Shown here one piece after another: positions 1-9,693 of a stretch of DNA of 57,904 bases. Source of the DNA: CAYVBN01 sp964538565 (GTDB lineage: Bacteria; Pseudomonadota; Alphaproteobacteria; Rhizobiales; Xanthobacteraceae); contig CAZIGW010000013.1 of assembly GCA_964538565.1 (NCBI GenBank), positions 1-57,904 on the forward strand, in the 5' to 3' direction. The translations under genes were made by a program, and so were the position numbers. The notes beneath the pieces were generated by a model. It did no database searches and was not told where the DNA came from. It saw nothing but the letters and a program-made list of their open reading frames with translations. The first letter of the stretch is position 1. Each line of letters starts with the position of its first letter.

Positions 1-411
1 GCCGAACGGCGCATGCTGTTCGAGACGACCGGAGCTACGGAGGCACACGCCGAGCAGGTGCTGGACGCGATCACGCTGCGCTCGATCCAGCAGCTCGTGC
101 GGCGGATGCCGGTCGGCGAATCCGTCGTCGAGGCGATCCTCGCGCTGGTGCGCTCGGCGCGTCCGGGCCCCGAAGGCGGAGCCCAGGGCAAGCTGATCGC
201 CTGGGGCCCGGGTCCGCGCGCCAGCCAGGCGCTGATGCTCGCGGTGCGCGCGCGGGCGCTGCTCGACGGGCGTTATGCGCCTTCCGTGGACGACGTCGTC
301 GCGCTCGCCGAGCCGGTGCTCAAGCATCGCATGGCGCTCACGTTCGCGGCGCGGGCCGACGGCGAGACGATCGGGGCGGTGATCGAGCGGCTGAAGAGCC
401 GCATCGGATAG
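1..411 (+). CDS. MoxR-family AAA+ ATPase, C-terminal part (cut by window edge)
   Basis: Only the last ~136 codons are present; the frame is open to base 1, so the P-loop ATPase core lies outside the window. What is visible matches the helical AAA lid of MoxR proteins: a segment on use of the protein in LIAWGPGPRASQALML, then a helix-rich tail ending LKHRMALTF and a short basic end. MoxR ATPases act as cytoplasmic chaperones that remodel partner proteins with von Willebrand A folds. The DUF58 gene starts 3 bp after the stop, and two VWA-like membrane proteins follow, which is the standard Bat-type arrangement and strongly supports the call. Confidence 0.88.
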   Translation, partial: AERRMLFETTGATEAHAEQVLDAITLRSIQQLVRRMPVGESVVEAILALVRSARPGPEGGAQGKLIAWGPGPRASQALMLAVRARALLDGRYAPSVDDVVALAEPVLKHRMALTFAARADGETIGAVIERLKSRIG

Positions 412-414
412 AGC

Positions 415-1377
415 ATGGCGAGCGACGCAATCGCGTTCAACCACGACGTCGGGGCTGTTCCGCGGGCGGTCGGCGAAAGCCGGACGCTGGCCGCCACCAT
501 GCCGCGCCTCGTCCTCGAAGCGCGGCGCGTCGCGGCGACGATCATCCATGGGCTGCACGGACGGCGCCGCGCGGGCACCGGCGAGAACTTCTGGCAGTTC
601 CGCCGCTTCGTCTCGGGCGAGCCGGCCGCACGCGTCGACTGGCGGCGTTCCGCGCGCGACGATCATCTCTATGTGCGCGAGCAGGAATGGGAGGCCGCGC
701 ACACCGTCTGGATCTGGCCCGATCGATCGCCGTCCATGGCGTTCGTCTCGCCGCTCGCGATCGAGAGCAAGGTCGAGCGCACGCTGGTCGTCGCCATGGC
801 GCTCGCCGAGGTGCTGGTCGAGGGCGGCGAGCGCATCGGCGTGCCCGACCTCCTGCGTCCGACGGCAAGCCGCAACGTAATCGAGAAGATGGCGGAGGCG
901 ATCGTCCACGATCCGGCGGAGCGCGCGAGCCTGCCGCCCTCGTTCTCGCCCTCCCCGCTCGCCGAGGTCGTGCTGCTGTCCGATCTGTGGAGTCCCATCG
1001 CGGAGGTCCGTCGCACCCTCGCGCAGCTTTCCGCCACGGGCGCCCACGGCCATCTGGTGCAGATCGTCGATCCGTCCGAGGAGACGTTCCCATACGCCGG
1101 CCGCATCGAGTTCGTCGAACCGGAAGGCGCCGGGACCATCACGGCCGGACGCGCCGAGACCTGGCGTGAGGACTACGCGGCGCGCATCGAACGTCACCGC
1201 GCCGAGATCCGCGCCGAAACCGACCGGCTCGGCTGGACCTTCAGCATTCATCGCACCGACCGGCCGGCGAGCGAGCTGCTCCTGCGCCTGCACATGCAGA
1301 TGGGAGTCGGCCCGAACGGCACGAGCGTCGGGCGCGCGCGCACGCGCACGCTTGATGTATCGGGGAGCGCCGCATGA
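415..1377 (+). CDS. DUF58 domain-containing protein (MoxR partner)
   Basis: A 320-residue soluble protein. The DUF58 core is clear: GTGENFWQFRRFVSGEP at about residues 55-70 followed by the ARVDWRRSARDDHLYVREQE block. A VWA/MIDAS-like DxSxS (D103, S105, S107 in WPDRSPSMAF) follows, so the metal-binding triad is intact. DUF58 proteins are the usual substrates or partners of MoxR ATPases in aerotolerance and envelope-stress operons; the exact role is unknown. It starts 3 bp after moxR and its last four bases (ATGA) overlap the next start, indicating translational coupling. Confidence 0.88.
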   Translation: MASDAIAFNHDVGAVPRAVGESRTLAATMPRLVLEARRVAATIIHGLHGRRRAGTGENFWQFRRFVSGEPAARVDWRRSARDDHLYVREQEWEAAHTVWIWPDRSPSMAFVSPLAIESKVERTLVVAMALAEVLVEGGERIGVPDLLRPTASRNVIEKMAEAIVHDPAERASLPPSFSPSPLAEVVLLSDLWSPIAEVRRTLAQLSATGAHGHLVQIVDPSEETFPYAGRIEFVEPEGAGTITAGRAETWREDYAARIERHRAEIRAETDRLGWTFSIHRTDRPASELLLRLHMQMGVGPNGTSVGRARTRTLDVSGSAA

Positions 1378-4199
1378 TCCCCGGCCTGCCGCTCGCCTTC
1401 GCCCAGCCGCTGGTCCTGCTCGGACTGCTCAGCCTGCCCGTGCTGTGGTGGCTGCTGCGCCTGGTGCCGCCGCGCCCGCGCCGCATCGCCTTCCCGCCCA
1501 CGCGGCTCTTGTTCGACATCGCGCCCCGGGAGGAGACGCCGGCGCGTACGCCGTGGTGGCTGACCCTGCTGCGGCTCGCGCTCGCCGCCCTGGTAATCGT
1601 CGCGGCGGCCGGTCCGATGTGGAACCCCGCGATCGCCACTTCGCACGCCGACACGCCGCTTGCGCTTCTCATCGACGACGGATGGGCGGCCGCCTCGACC
1701 TGGGAGGCGCGGCTGCGCACCGCCGACGACCTGCTGGTCCGCGCGGAGAATGACGGCCGCGGGGTCGCGATCGTGCCGCTGTCGGAAAGCACGCGCGACA
1801 TTTCGCTGGAAACGCCCGCCGCCGCCCGCGTTCGGCTGCAGCAGCTGCGGCCCAGGCCCTACAACGTCGAGCGCAACGACATCCTGCCCACGCTCGCGCG
1901 CTTCCTGAATGCGACGCCCGACTCGGAATTCGTCTGGCTGTCGGACGGCATCGACACCGGCCGCGGCAAGGATTTCGTCGAAGGGTTGGCGCGCACGCTC
2001 GGCAAGCGGCGGTTGACGGTCGTCGACGGCGGCCTTGGGCCGGCCCACGCCCTGACCGCCGCCGACAACGCGGCCGGCGCGCTCTCCGTCAAGGTCCTGC
2101 GCGCCAGCACGGGCGGCGGCGACAACGGACTGGTGCGCGCCCTCGACCTCAAGGGCCTGCCTCTGGGTGAGGCGCGCTACGCCTTCGCCTCCGACGCCAA
2201 GGAGGCCGACGCGCAGTTCGACCTGCCGGTCGAGATCCGCAACGACATCGCCCGGCTGGAGATCGCCTCCGAACATTCGGCCGGCGCCGTGCAATTGCTC
2301 GACAAGCGCTGGCACCGGCGTTCGATCGGCATCGTGTCGGGGACGACCGCCGACACCGCGCAGCCGCTGCTCGCCTCGACCTACTATCTCTCTCGCGCGC
2401 TCGGTCCGTTCGCCGACGTCCGCCTGGCCGGCCCGGTGGCGCCGCAGGAATCGATCGGTCGCTTCCTCGATCAGAACGTGCCGATGCTCATTCTCGCCGA
2501 CGTCGGCAACATTGCGGGCGACGTGCACGACCGGCTTGCCCGCTGGGTCGACGAGGGCGGTGTGCTGGTGCGCTTCGCCGGCCCGCGGCTCGCGGCCTCC
2601 GAGGACGATCTCGTCCCGGTCAAGATCCGGCGCGGCGGCCGCATCCTCGGCGGCAGCCTGAGCTGGGAGCAGCCGCAGCAGCTCACGGGCTTCTCGCGCG
2701 AAGGTCCGTTCGCCGGAATGCCGGTGCCGAACGACGTGACGGTGACCCGCCAGGTGCTCGCCGAGCCCGACGCCAGTCTTGCCGATCGCACCTGGGCGAC
2801 GCTCGGCGACGGCACCCCGCTCGTCACCGCCAGCCGCCGAGGAAAGGGTCTGGTCGTGCTCTTTCACGTGACCGCCGACACGCGCTGGTCGAACCTGCCG
2901 CTGTCCGGCACCTTCGTCGAGATGCTGAAGCGAATCACCAGTCTGGCCGGCACCGTCGCGACCAACGAGACCCCGGGCGATGCCCGCAAGGCGGCGCGCG
3001 AGGTCGTCCCGCCGAACCGCATTCTCGACGGCTTCGGCGTGTTCGGCCCGCCGCCGCCGACCGCACGGCCGGTTCCGGTGTCGTTCACGGGCCGGGCCGA
3101 TGCCGATCATCCGCCCGGATTCTACGGCCCGCCCGAGGGCCTGCTCGCCGTCAACACGCTGGCGGCGGCGGACCAGCTCAACACGCTCGACTATGCGCCG
3201 CTGGCGGCGAGCGTCGAACCCTACCGGGTCAGCGAGCCGCGCGATCTGCGCGGGCCCGTGTTCCTCGCCGCGCTTCTCCTGCTTCTCGTCGATGCCTTCG
3301 TGGTGTTCTGGCTCGCGGGCGGCTTCCAGCGCCTCTTGCCTTACCGCCGGGCCGCGGGCGTTCTGCTCATCGCGGCCGGCGGCATCGCCCTGACGCTCGC
3401 CGCCTCCCCGGCGTTCGCCGCCGATGCGGCGGCCGACGACTTCGCCATGAAGGCGACGCTGCAGACGCGGCTCGCCTACGTGGTCACCGGCAATGCCGAG
3501 GTCGACGAGATCAGCAAGGCGGGCCTGCAAGGGCTGACGCTGTTTCTCGCCCAGCGCACCGCGCTCGAGGCCGGCGAGCCGATCGGGGTCGACATCTCGC
3601 ACGACGAGCTGGCGTTCTTCCCGCTGATCTACTGGCCGATCGTGCCGGGCGCGCCGAAACCCTCGGCGGCCGCCTTGGCGCGCATCGATACCTACATGAA
3701 GGACGGCGGCACCGTTCTGTTCGACACGCGCGACGCCGTCGAGGCGCCGCCCGGTCCGGGCGGAGAGACGAACAGTCCCGGCATGGTGGCGCTTCGCTCG
3801 ATCCTCTCCTCGCTCGACATTCCCGAGCTCGAGCCCGTCCCGCGCGACCACGTGCTGACCAAGACGTTCTTCCTGCTGCGCGACTTCCCCGGCCGATTCA
3901 CCTCCGGCAGGCTCTGGGTCGAGGCGCTTCCGCCGGAAAACGACAACGAGGACGACACGCGCCGGCCGGCACGCGCGGGCGACGGCGTGTCCTCGATCCT
4001 CATCACCTCGAACGACATGGCGGGCGCCTGGGCCATGCGCCCCGACGGACAGCCGATGCTCCCGCTCGTTCCGGGCGAACCGCGCCAGCGCGAGTTCGCC
4101 TTCCGGGCCGGCGTGAACATCGTGATGTACACGCTCACCGGCAACTACAAGGCCGACCAGGTGCACGTGCCGGCGCTGCTGGAACGGCTCGGGCAATAG
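1374..4199 (+). CDS. BatA-like N-terminal and DUF4159 membrane protein
   Basis: A 941-residue membrane protein. The N-terminus has two hydrophobic segments (about 10-30 and 62-85) around a basic loop, the BatA-type N-terminal anchor. A long domain with VWA/glutamine-amidotransferase-like folding features follows, then another membrane pair (about 622-645 and 658-682). The C-terminal part, beginning near TLQTRLAYVV and containing FFPLIYWPI, matches DUF4159. Start overlaps the DUF58 stop by 4 bp. The next gene begins 10 bp after its stop, so all four genes are probably one transcript. Biochemical function is not established for this family. Confidence 0.85.
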   Translation: MIPGLPLAFAQPLVLLGLLSLPVLWWLLRLVPPRPRRIAFPPTRLLFDIAPREETPARTPWWLTLLRLALAALVIVAAAGPMWNPAIATSHADTPLALLIDDGWAAASTWEARLRTADDLLVRAENDGRGVAIVPLSESTRDISLETPAAARVRLQQLRPRPYNVERNDILPTLARFLNATPDSEFVWLSDGIDTGRGKDFVEGLARTLGKRRLTVVDGGLGPAHALTAADNAAGALSVKVLRASTGGGDNGLVRALDLKGLPLGEARYAFASDAKEADAQFDLPVEIRNDIARLEIASEHSAGAVQLLDKRWHRRSIGIVSGTTADTAQPLLASTYYLSRALGPFADVRLAGPVAPQESIGRFLDQNVPMLILADVGNIAGDVHDRLARWVDEGGVLVRFAGPRLAASEDDLVPVKIRRGGRILGGSLSWEQPQQLTGFSREGPFAGMPVPNDVTVTRQVLAEPDASLADRTWATLGDGTPLVTASRRGKGLVVLFHVTADTRWSNLPLSGTFVEMLKRITSLAGTVATNETPGDARKAAREVVPPNRILDGFGVFGPPPPTARPVPVSFTGRADADHPPGFYGPPEGLLAVNTLAAADQLNTLDYAPLAASVEPYRVSEPRDLRGPVFLAALLLLLVDAFVVFWLAGGFQRLLPYRRAAGVLLIAAGGIALTLAASPAFAADAAADDFAMKATLQTRLAYVVTGNAEVDEISKAGLQGLTLFLAQRTALEAGEPIGVDISHDELAFFPLIYWPIVPGAPKPSAAALARIDTYMKDGGTVLFDTRDAVEAPPGPGGETNSPGMVALRSILSSLDIPELEPVPRDHVLTKTFFLLRDFPGRFTSGRLWVEALPPENDNEDDTRRPARAGDGVSSILITSNDMAGAWAMRPDGQPMLPLVPGEPRQREFAFRAGVNIVMYTLTGNYKADQVHVPALLERLGQ

Positions 4200-4209
4200 G
4201 AGCAGTCGC

Positions 4210-6276
4210 GTGGGATTCGGTATTTCGTTTGCGCCGCTGGTGCCGCAGGAAGTCGTCTGGGCGGCGCTCGCGGTCGCGGTCATCGCCGCGGGCCTGCTGC
4301 TGGTGGTGCGCAGCCGCGGCGCGTGGCTGCGGGCGATCGCGCTCGGCCTCCTGGTCGCGGCGCTCGCCAACCCGTCTCTCACCCGCGAGGATCGCGAGCC
4401 GCTGTCGTCGGTCGCGGTCGTGGTGGTCGACAAGAGCCCGAGCCAGAATTTCGCCGATCGCACGCAACAGACCGAAGCCGTCCGCGCCGCGCTGACGCAG
4501 CGGCTCTCCCGCATCCCCGGTCTCGAAGTCCGTGTCGTGGAAGCCGGGCAGGCGGACGGAGAAACCGACGGAACGCGGCTGTTCTCCGCGCTCGGCACCG
4601 CGCTCTCCGACGTGCCGCCCGATCGCGTCGCCGGCGCGATCCTGATCACCGACGGCCGCGTGCACGACGTGCCGGCCGACGCAAGCGCGCTCGGATTCTC
4701 GGCGCCGGTGCACGCGCTCATCACCGGCCACGCCAGCGAGCGCGACCGTCGGGTCGCGCTGGTGTCCGCGCCGCGCTTCGGCATCGTCGGGCAGTCGCAG
4801 ACGATCACGTTCCGGATCGAGGACACCGGCGCTCCGGCCGCGCCCGCCCAGGTGAAGATCAGCCGCGACGGCGAGCCGCTCGAGGAGCGCACCGTCACCT
4901 CCGGACAGGACGTGAAGGTGCAGGTGCCGATCCCGCACGCCGGCCAGAACATCGTCGAGATCGAGACCTCGCCGCTCGAAAGCGAACTGACGCCGGTCAA
5001 CAACCGCGCGGTGGTTTCGATCGACGGCGTGCGCGACAAGCTGCGGGTCCTGCTCGTCTCCGGCGAACCGCACGCCGGCGAGCGTACCTGGCGCAATCTG
5101 CTCAAGTCGGACGCCAACGTCGATCTCGTGCACTTCACCATCCTGCGGCCGCCGGAGAAGCAGGACGGCACGCCGATCAACGAGCTCTCGCTCATCGCCT
5201 TTCCGACGCGCGAACTGTTCCAGCAGAAGATCAACGAGTTCCAGCTCATCATCTTCGACCGCTACGCGCGCCAGGGCGTGCTGCCGATCGTCTATTTCGA
5301 CAACATCGCGCGCTACGTGCACGACGGCGGCGCCGTGCTGATCGCGGCCGGTCCCGACTATGCGAGCCCCACCAGCATCTGGCGCACGCCGCTCGACTCC
5401 ATTCTGCCGGCGGAGCCCAGCGGGCAGATGACCGAGCGCCCGTTCCATGCCCGGCTGACCGATCTCGGGCGCCGCCATCCCGTCACGCGCGGGCTCGAAG
5501 GCTCGAACGAAGATCCGCCGCACTGGAGCCGCTGGTTCCGTCTCGTCGATACCAAGAACGCGAACGGCACGACCCTGATGCAGGGGCCGGACAACAAGCC
5601 ACTGCTGGTGCTCTCGCGCGAGGGCGAAGGCCGCGTCGCGCTGCTGCTCTCCGACCAGATCTGGCTGTGGGCGCGCGGCTACGAAGGCGGCGGGCCGCAT
5701 CTCGACCTGCTGCGCCGCCTCTCGCACTGGCTGATGAAGCAACCGGACCTCGAGGAGGAGGCGCTGCGCCTGATGGTGCGCGGCCACGATCTGACCGTGC
5801 AGCGGCAGACCATGGAGGACAAGGTCAACCCGGTGACGCTGACGACCCCGTCCGGGGCGACCCGCACCCTCACCCTGGAGCAGGCCGAGCCCGGCGTGTG
5901 GCGCCACACCATCCAGGCGAACGAGCTTGGCCTGTGGCGCGCGACCGACGGCAAGCTCACCGCGCTCGCCAACGTCGGCCCGGCCAATCCGCGCGAGTTC
6001 TCGGAAGTGACGTCGACCACCGACGTCCTCTCGCCGCTGACGGCGGCGACCGGCGGCGACGCCAAGCGCATCGCCGACGGCTCGGGCGTGAACGTTCCGC
6101 GGGTGATCGCGGTGCGTTCGAGCGATACCTTCCGCGGCGACGACTGGATCGGCCTGAAGATGCGCGACGCCAGCGTGGTGCGGGGCATCGGTGTGCTGCC
6201 GATGTTCGCCGGCCTGCTCGGGCTCCTGCTCCTCGTCGGCAGCCTCGCCGCCACGTGGGCGCGCGAAGGCCGCTGA
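4210..6276 (+). CDS. Large membrane protein with VWA-like and glutamine-amidotransferase-like regions
   Basis: A 688-residue protein with a GTG start. An AGGAG lies across the preceding stop codon at a proper distance. Hydrophobic helices near residues 15-33 and 39-54 are followed by VVVVDKSPSQ (D74, S76, S78), resembling a VWA metal site. A long extracytoplasmic region follows, and a final helix near residues 660-683 ends in a short basic tail. This is the usual fourth member of alphaproteobacterial MoxR/DUF58/DUF4159 operons. It probably forms an envelope complex with the preceding gene product, though no enzymatic activity is proven for such proteins. Confidence 0.8.
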   Translation: MGFGISFAPLVPQEVVWAALAVAVIAAGLLLVVRSRGAWLRAIALGLLVAALANPSLTREDREPLSSVAVVVVDKSPSQNFADRTQQTEAVRAALTQRLSRIPGLEVRVVEAGQADGETDGTRLFSALGTALSDVPPDRVAGAILITDGRVHDVPADASALGFSAPVHALITGHASERDRRVALVSAPRFGIVGQSQTITFRIEDTGAPAAPAQVKISRDGEPLEERTVTSGQDVKVQVPIPHAGQNIVEIETSPLESELTPVNNRAVVSIDGVRDKLRVLLVSGEPHAGERTWRNLLKSDANVDLVHFTILRPPEKQDGTPINELSLIAFPTRELFQQKINEFQLIIFDRYARQGVLPIVYFDNIARYVHDGGAVLIAAGPDYASPTSIWRTPLDSILPAEPSGQMTERPFHARLTDLGRRHPVTRGLEGSNEDPPHWSRWFRLVDTKNANGTTLMQGPDNKPLLVLSREGEGRVALLLSDQIWLWARGYEGGGPHLDLLRRLSHWLMKQPDLEEEALRLMVRGHDLTVQRQTMEDKVNPVTLTTPSGATRTLTLEQAEPGVWRHTIQANELGLWRATDGKLTALANVGPANPREFSEVTSTTDVLSPLTAATGGDAKRIADGSGVNVPRVIAVRSSDTFRGDDWIGLKMRDASVVRGIGVLPMFAGLLGLLLLVGSLAATWAREGR

Positions 6277-6607
6277 TCCGCCCGCCCGCGCCGCGTCGTC
6301 TCACCTGGCTCGCCGGCCCGCCGCGAGGACCCTGCCGGGCGGGTCGTGCGGGAATTTGCCCCCTCGACCCTCGGCGACCATCACCCTAGGCTCGAAGCGG
6401 CCGACATGTTTCGGCTCAGGCGCAGGATCCGGCGAAGGGGACTGGCTGACCGAGATCGTGCGTCATGGACAGGAATGGAGCGCGGTTGCGGAGACGCCGA
6501 CGCAATCGGCGCGAAGCGGGTGGCGTGGGCGTGAGCCTGCCGCCCGGACGGGCCGCGCTCCCGGGAGAAACGCACGTGCCCATGGGCACGCAACCGAGGG
6601 GTCCGTG
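6277..6607. other. Intergenic region between the Bat-like operon and tctC
   Basis: 331 bp with no convincing gene. A GC-rich inverted repeat (CCCGCC at 6317-6322, GGCGGG at 6338-6343) could end the Bat-like transcript but has no T-run. A GAGGGG ribosome-binding site sits just before the tctC ATG. No operator or promoter stands out. Confidence 0.5.
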
Positions 6608-7561
6608 ATGAGAAGATCATTCGCCTGGGCGACCGCCGCCCTGCTGTGCGCCGCCGGAAGCGCCGCCGCCGCCTCCTACCCCGAGCGCCCCGTCAAGATG
6701 ATCGTGCCGTGGGCCGCCGGCGGCGACACCGACGTGATCTACCGCGCCTTCGTTCCATTCTTCCAGAAAGCCCTCGGCCAGCCGGTGATCGTCGCTAACG
6801 TGGGCGGCGCCTCCGGAACTGTCGGCGAGCGCGAGGCGGCCAACGCGGCTCCCGACGGCTACACGATCTACGCGCCGCACGACTACATCCACTCGGTCTA
6901 TTACGGCGGGCTGACCGACATCAAATATGACAAGGCATTCGACCCGGTGTGCCTCGTCGCTTCGACGCCTTCGGTCATCACCGCCAGCGCCAAGACGCCG
7001 TGGAAGACCTACAAGGACATGATCGCGGACGCCAAGGCGCATCCGGGCACGATCACGGTCGGCGCCTCGCTCGGCTCGACCAGCCAATATTCGATCGCGC
7101 TGGCCGCCAAGGCGGCGGGCGTGAAGTTCAAGTACGTGCCGTACGACGGAACCGCGCCGCGCATGAACGCGCTGCTCGGCGGCCACATCCAGCTCGCCGA
7201 TTCCAATCTCACGCAGAAGTCGAAGGTCGACGCCGGCCTGCTCAAGTTCCTCGCCATCATGAGCGAGAAGCGCAGTCCTGAACTGCCCGACGTGCCGACC
7301 CTCAAGGAGCTCGGGTATGACGTCGAATACGCGGTGAACCGCGGCATCATGGTGCCCAAGGGCACGCCCGAGGAGGTGAAGACGAAGCTCGGCGCCGCCT
7401 GCGCGACCGCCGCCAAGGAGCCGGAATTCGCCAAGGCCATGAAGCTGCAGGGCACAGAGGTCCGCTATATGGATGCCAGGCAGTACGCGGAGTTCCTGAA
7501 GAAGGACGACGCCGTCACCAAGGACATCACCAAGGATCTTGGCTTGCTGAAGCGCGAATGA
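6608..7561 (+). CDS. tctC: TTT family substrate-binding protein TctC (Bug family)
   Basis: A 317-residue periplasmic binding protein for a tripartite tricarboxylate transporter. The ATG at 6608 follows GAGGGG and begins a clear Sec signal peptide (basic MRRSF, hydrophobic core, cleavage near SAAAA). The mature protein begins YPERPVKMIVPWAAGG, the Bug-family hallmark, and DGYTI and DVPTLKELG motifs follow. It overlaps tctB by 4 bp (ATGA), giving the order tctC-tctB-tctA. The ligand is unknown; Bug proteins bind varied carboxylates, amino-acid derivatives and aromatics. The longer open frame upstream to 6191 lacks support and would hide the signal peptide. Confidence 0.92.
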   Translation: MRRSFAWATAALLCAAGSAAAASYPERPVKMIVPWAAGGDTDVIYRAFVPFFQKALGQPVIVANVGGASGTVGEREAANAAPDGYTIYAPHDYIHSVYYGGLTDIKYDKAFDPVCLVASTPSVITASAKTPWKTYKDMIADAKAHPGTITVGASLGSTSQYSIALAAKAAGVKFKYVPYDGTAPRMNALLGGHIQLADSNLTQKSKVDAGLLKFLAIMSEKRSPELPDVPTLKELGYDVEYAVNRGIMVPKGTPEEVKTKLGAACATAAKEPEFAKAMKLQGTEVRYMDARQYAEFLKKDDAVTKDITKDLGLLKRE

Positions 7562-8052
7562 TGCTTACCCGTGACGGGATCGCGGGGCTCGTCTGCCTCG
7601 CGATCAGCATTGCGCTGCTCTGGCTCACACGCGGCCTGCCCCCGGCTGTTGTCGTGCCGCTCGGACCGGCTTTCTATCCGCGCGTGATCCTCGGCCTGAC
7701 CGGGGCGCTGAGCCTGCTGCTGATCGTGTCCGACGTGCTGGCCGTGCGCCGCGCCGCCGCCGCGGGGATGCCCCCGCCCGCCCGCGCGCCGGCGGAGCGG
7801 CCGAACTATCGGCTGGTGCTCGCCACGTTCGTCCTGTTCGGGATCTATATCGCGCTGCTGCCCGAACTCGGTTTCCGCATCGCGACTTTCCTGTTCGTCG
7901 GCGCGCTGCAGGTCACGCTGGAATGGCCGCGCTCGTGGAAGCAGTGGCTGCTGGTGCTGATCGTCGCGGTCGCCACCACATTGGTGTGCCAGCTCGTCTT
8001 CGAAGATTACCTGTCGGTGCTTTTGCCACGCGGACGCTGGAGCGGACTGTGA
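7558..8052 (+). CDS. tctB: TTT family small membrane subunit TctB
   Basis: 164 residues with four predicted transmembrane helices (about 5-22, 38-60, 82-105 and 118-150) and a Pro/Arg-rich loop between helices 2 and 3, as expected for TctB. The motif GPAFYPRVILGL is typical of the family. It forms the membrane complex with TctA and imports solute using an ion gradient. Both ends overlap neighbours by 4 bp (ATGA with tctC, GTGA with tctA), so translation is coupled along the operon. Confidence 0.88.
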   Translation: MMLTRDGIAGLVCLAISIALLWLTRGLPPAVVVPLGPAFYPRVILGLTGALSLLLIVSDVLAVRRAAAAGMPPPARAPAERPNYRLVLATFVLFGIYIALLPELGFRIATFLFVGALQVTLEWPRSWKQWLLVLIVAVATTLVCQLVFEDYLSVLLPRGRWSGL

Positions 8053-9587
8053 GCCACTACGAACTCCTCGCCCTGCACATCGGCACCATCCTGCATTTCG
8101 AGTACCTCATTCCACTGATCGCCGGAACCGTCGCCGGCGTGATCGGCGGGGCTCTGCCGGGCGTGACGATCACCATGACGGTCATCATGGTGCTGCCGTT
8201 CACCTTCGGCCTCGATCCGCTGCAGGGGCTCGCCGCCATGATCGGCGTCTATGTCGGCGGCTCGGCCGGCGGATCGATCACCGCGAGCCTGATCGGCATT
8301 CCAGGCACGCCTTCGGCGGTGGCGACCACGTTCGACGGCTACCCGATGACCCGCAACGGAGAACCCGGCCGCGCCGTCTGGGTCGGCGTCTGGTCCGCGT
8401 TCCTCGGCGGAACGCTCGGCGGAATTTTTCTCATCGAATTGACCGGCCCATTCGCCTCGCTCGCCCTCGCGTTCGGGCCGTGGGAATTCTTCTCCCTGTT
8501 CGTCTTCGCCCTGTCGATGGTCGCGGGCCTCGTCGGCCGCTCGGTGGTCAAGGGCCTCTTGTCGGGCGCGATCGGACTGATGGTCACCGTCGTCGGCCCC
8601 GATCCGATCATGGGTACGCAGCGGCTGACGATGGGAATCCACTTCCTCGAAGGCGGCTTGCCGTTCCTTCCGGTTCTCATCGGCGTGTTCGCCTTTGCGC
8701 AGCTCATGCCCGATGTCGAGCAGATCGGCCGCGCGCCGGCCGCCGGCGCCGCCGGCATCGGCCGCCTTAGCCTGAAGGTTTCGACGCTCCCCGTTCTCTG
8801 GGAAATCATCAGCCGGCCGTTCCTGCTCATCTGGTCGACCCTCGTCGGCGTCCTGATCGGGGTGCTGCCGGCGATCGGCGGCAGCGCCGCCAACATCATG
8901 GCGTACGACCAGGCGAAGAAATTTTCGAAGCGTCCGGAGAAATTCGGCACGGGAATCCCGGAGGGCATCATCGCGTCCGAATCCTCCAACAACGCCAACG
9001 TGGCCGGCTCGCTGATGATGATCATGGCGTTCGGCATTCCGGGGGACGCGGTGACAGCGGTGATGATGGGCGCCTTGACCATCCATGGCATCCAGCCGGG
9101 TCCGCTGTTCATCTCGCAGCATCCCAAGATCGCGTACGGGATCTATGCGGCCTATCTGGTGGCCTTGCCGTTGATGGTGCTGGTGATCTGGATCGGCTCG
9201 CGCGCCTGGCTGCACATCATCACCATGCCGAAGTCGATCCTCATCCCGATCATTCTCGTGCTGTGCGTGATCGGCGCCTACGCGCTGAGCAACAGCATGA
9301 ACGACGTCTACGTGCTGCTGCTCTTCTGTGTGATCGGCTACGCGATGGTGAAGGCCCGCATTCCGCTCGCCCCGCTGATTCTCGGCGTCGTGCTCGGCGA
9401 TCAGATCGAGGCCAACCTGATCCGCGCGCTCTCGACCGACGCCGACCCGTGGCTCTTTCTCACGCGGCCGATTTCCGGGTTGCTGATAGCGGCTTCCGTC
9501 CTGTCCGTCGTTTTCGCCGTCTGGCAGCACCGGCGCGAAGGTGAGCGCCTCGCCGCGGCCGAGGCAGAAGAAGACACCGATTTCTAG
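8049..9587 (+). CDS. tctA: TTT family large membrane subunit TctA
   Basis: 512 residues from a GTG that overlaps the tctB stop (GTGA). About eleven or twelve hydrophobic helices are visible. The TctA signatures are intact: GALPGVTITMTVI near the N-terminus, GGSITASLIGIPGTPSAVAT, DGYPMTR, and a second half repeat GVLPAIGGSAANIMAYDQAK. The usual PGTP signature contrasts with the altered motif in the second TctA of this window. It is the permease of the complete tctCBA system, probably cotranscribed with the glutamyltransferase-like gene 106 bp downstream. Confidence 0.92.
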   Translation: MSHYELLALHIGTILHFEYLIPLIAGTVAGVIGGALPGVTITMTVIMVLPFTFGLDPLQGLAAMIGVYVGGSAGGSITASLIGIPGTPSAVATTFDGYPMTRNGEPGRAVWVGVWSAFLGGTLGGIFLIELTGPFASLALAFGPWEFFSLFVFALSMVAGLVGRSVVKGLLSGAIGLMVTVVGPDPIMGTQRLTMGIHFLEGGLPFLPVLIGVFAFAQLMPDVEQIGRAPAAGAAGIGRLSLKVSTLPVLWEIISRPFLLIWSTLVGVLIGVLPAIGGSAANIMAYDQAKKFSKRPEKFGTGIPEGIIASESSNNANVAGSLMMIMAFGIPGDAVTAVMMGALTIHGIQPGPLFISQHPKIAYGIYAAYLVALPLMVLVIWIGSRAWLHIITMPKSILIPIILVLCVIGAYALSNSMNDVYVLLLFCVIGYAMVKARIPLAPLILGVVLGDQIEANLIRALSTDADPWLFLTRPISGLLIAASVLSVVFAVWQHRREGERLAAAEAEEDTDF

Positions 9588-9693
9588 ACCCCGCGAACGG
9601 GCTGTGCCTCCGGCGCGGCCGCTCTATAATCCGCGCCCGCCACGCAGCCGACCAGATCCCCGAAAGCCCGACCGAGCGCCAGGAGCGGCACGA

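Noticed and set aside
1248..5252. A 1334-codon minus-strand open frame
   Set aside because: It lies antisense to two clear membrane-protein genes; its Arg/Gly/Ala-rich composition is the usual high-GC shadow.
8007..9530. A 507-codon minus-strand open frame opposite tctA
   Set aside because: His/Asp/Arg-rich shadow with no family features.
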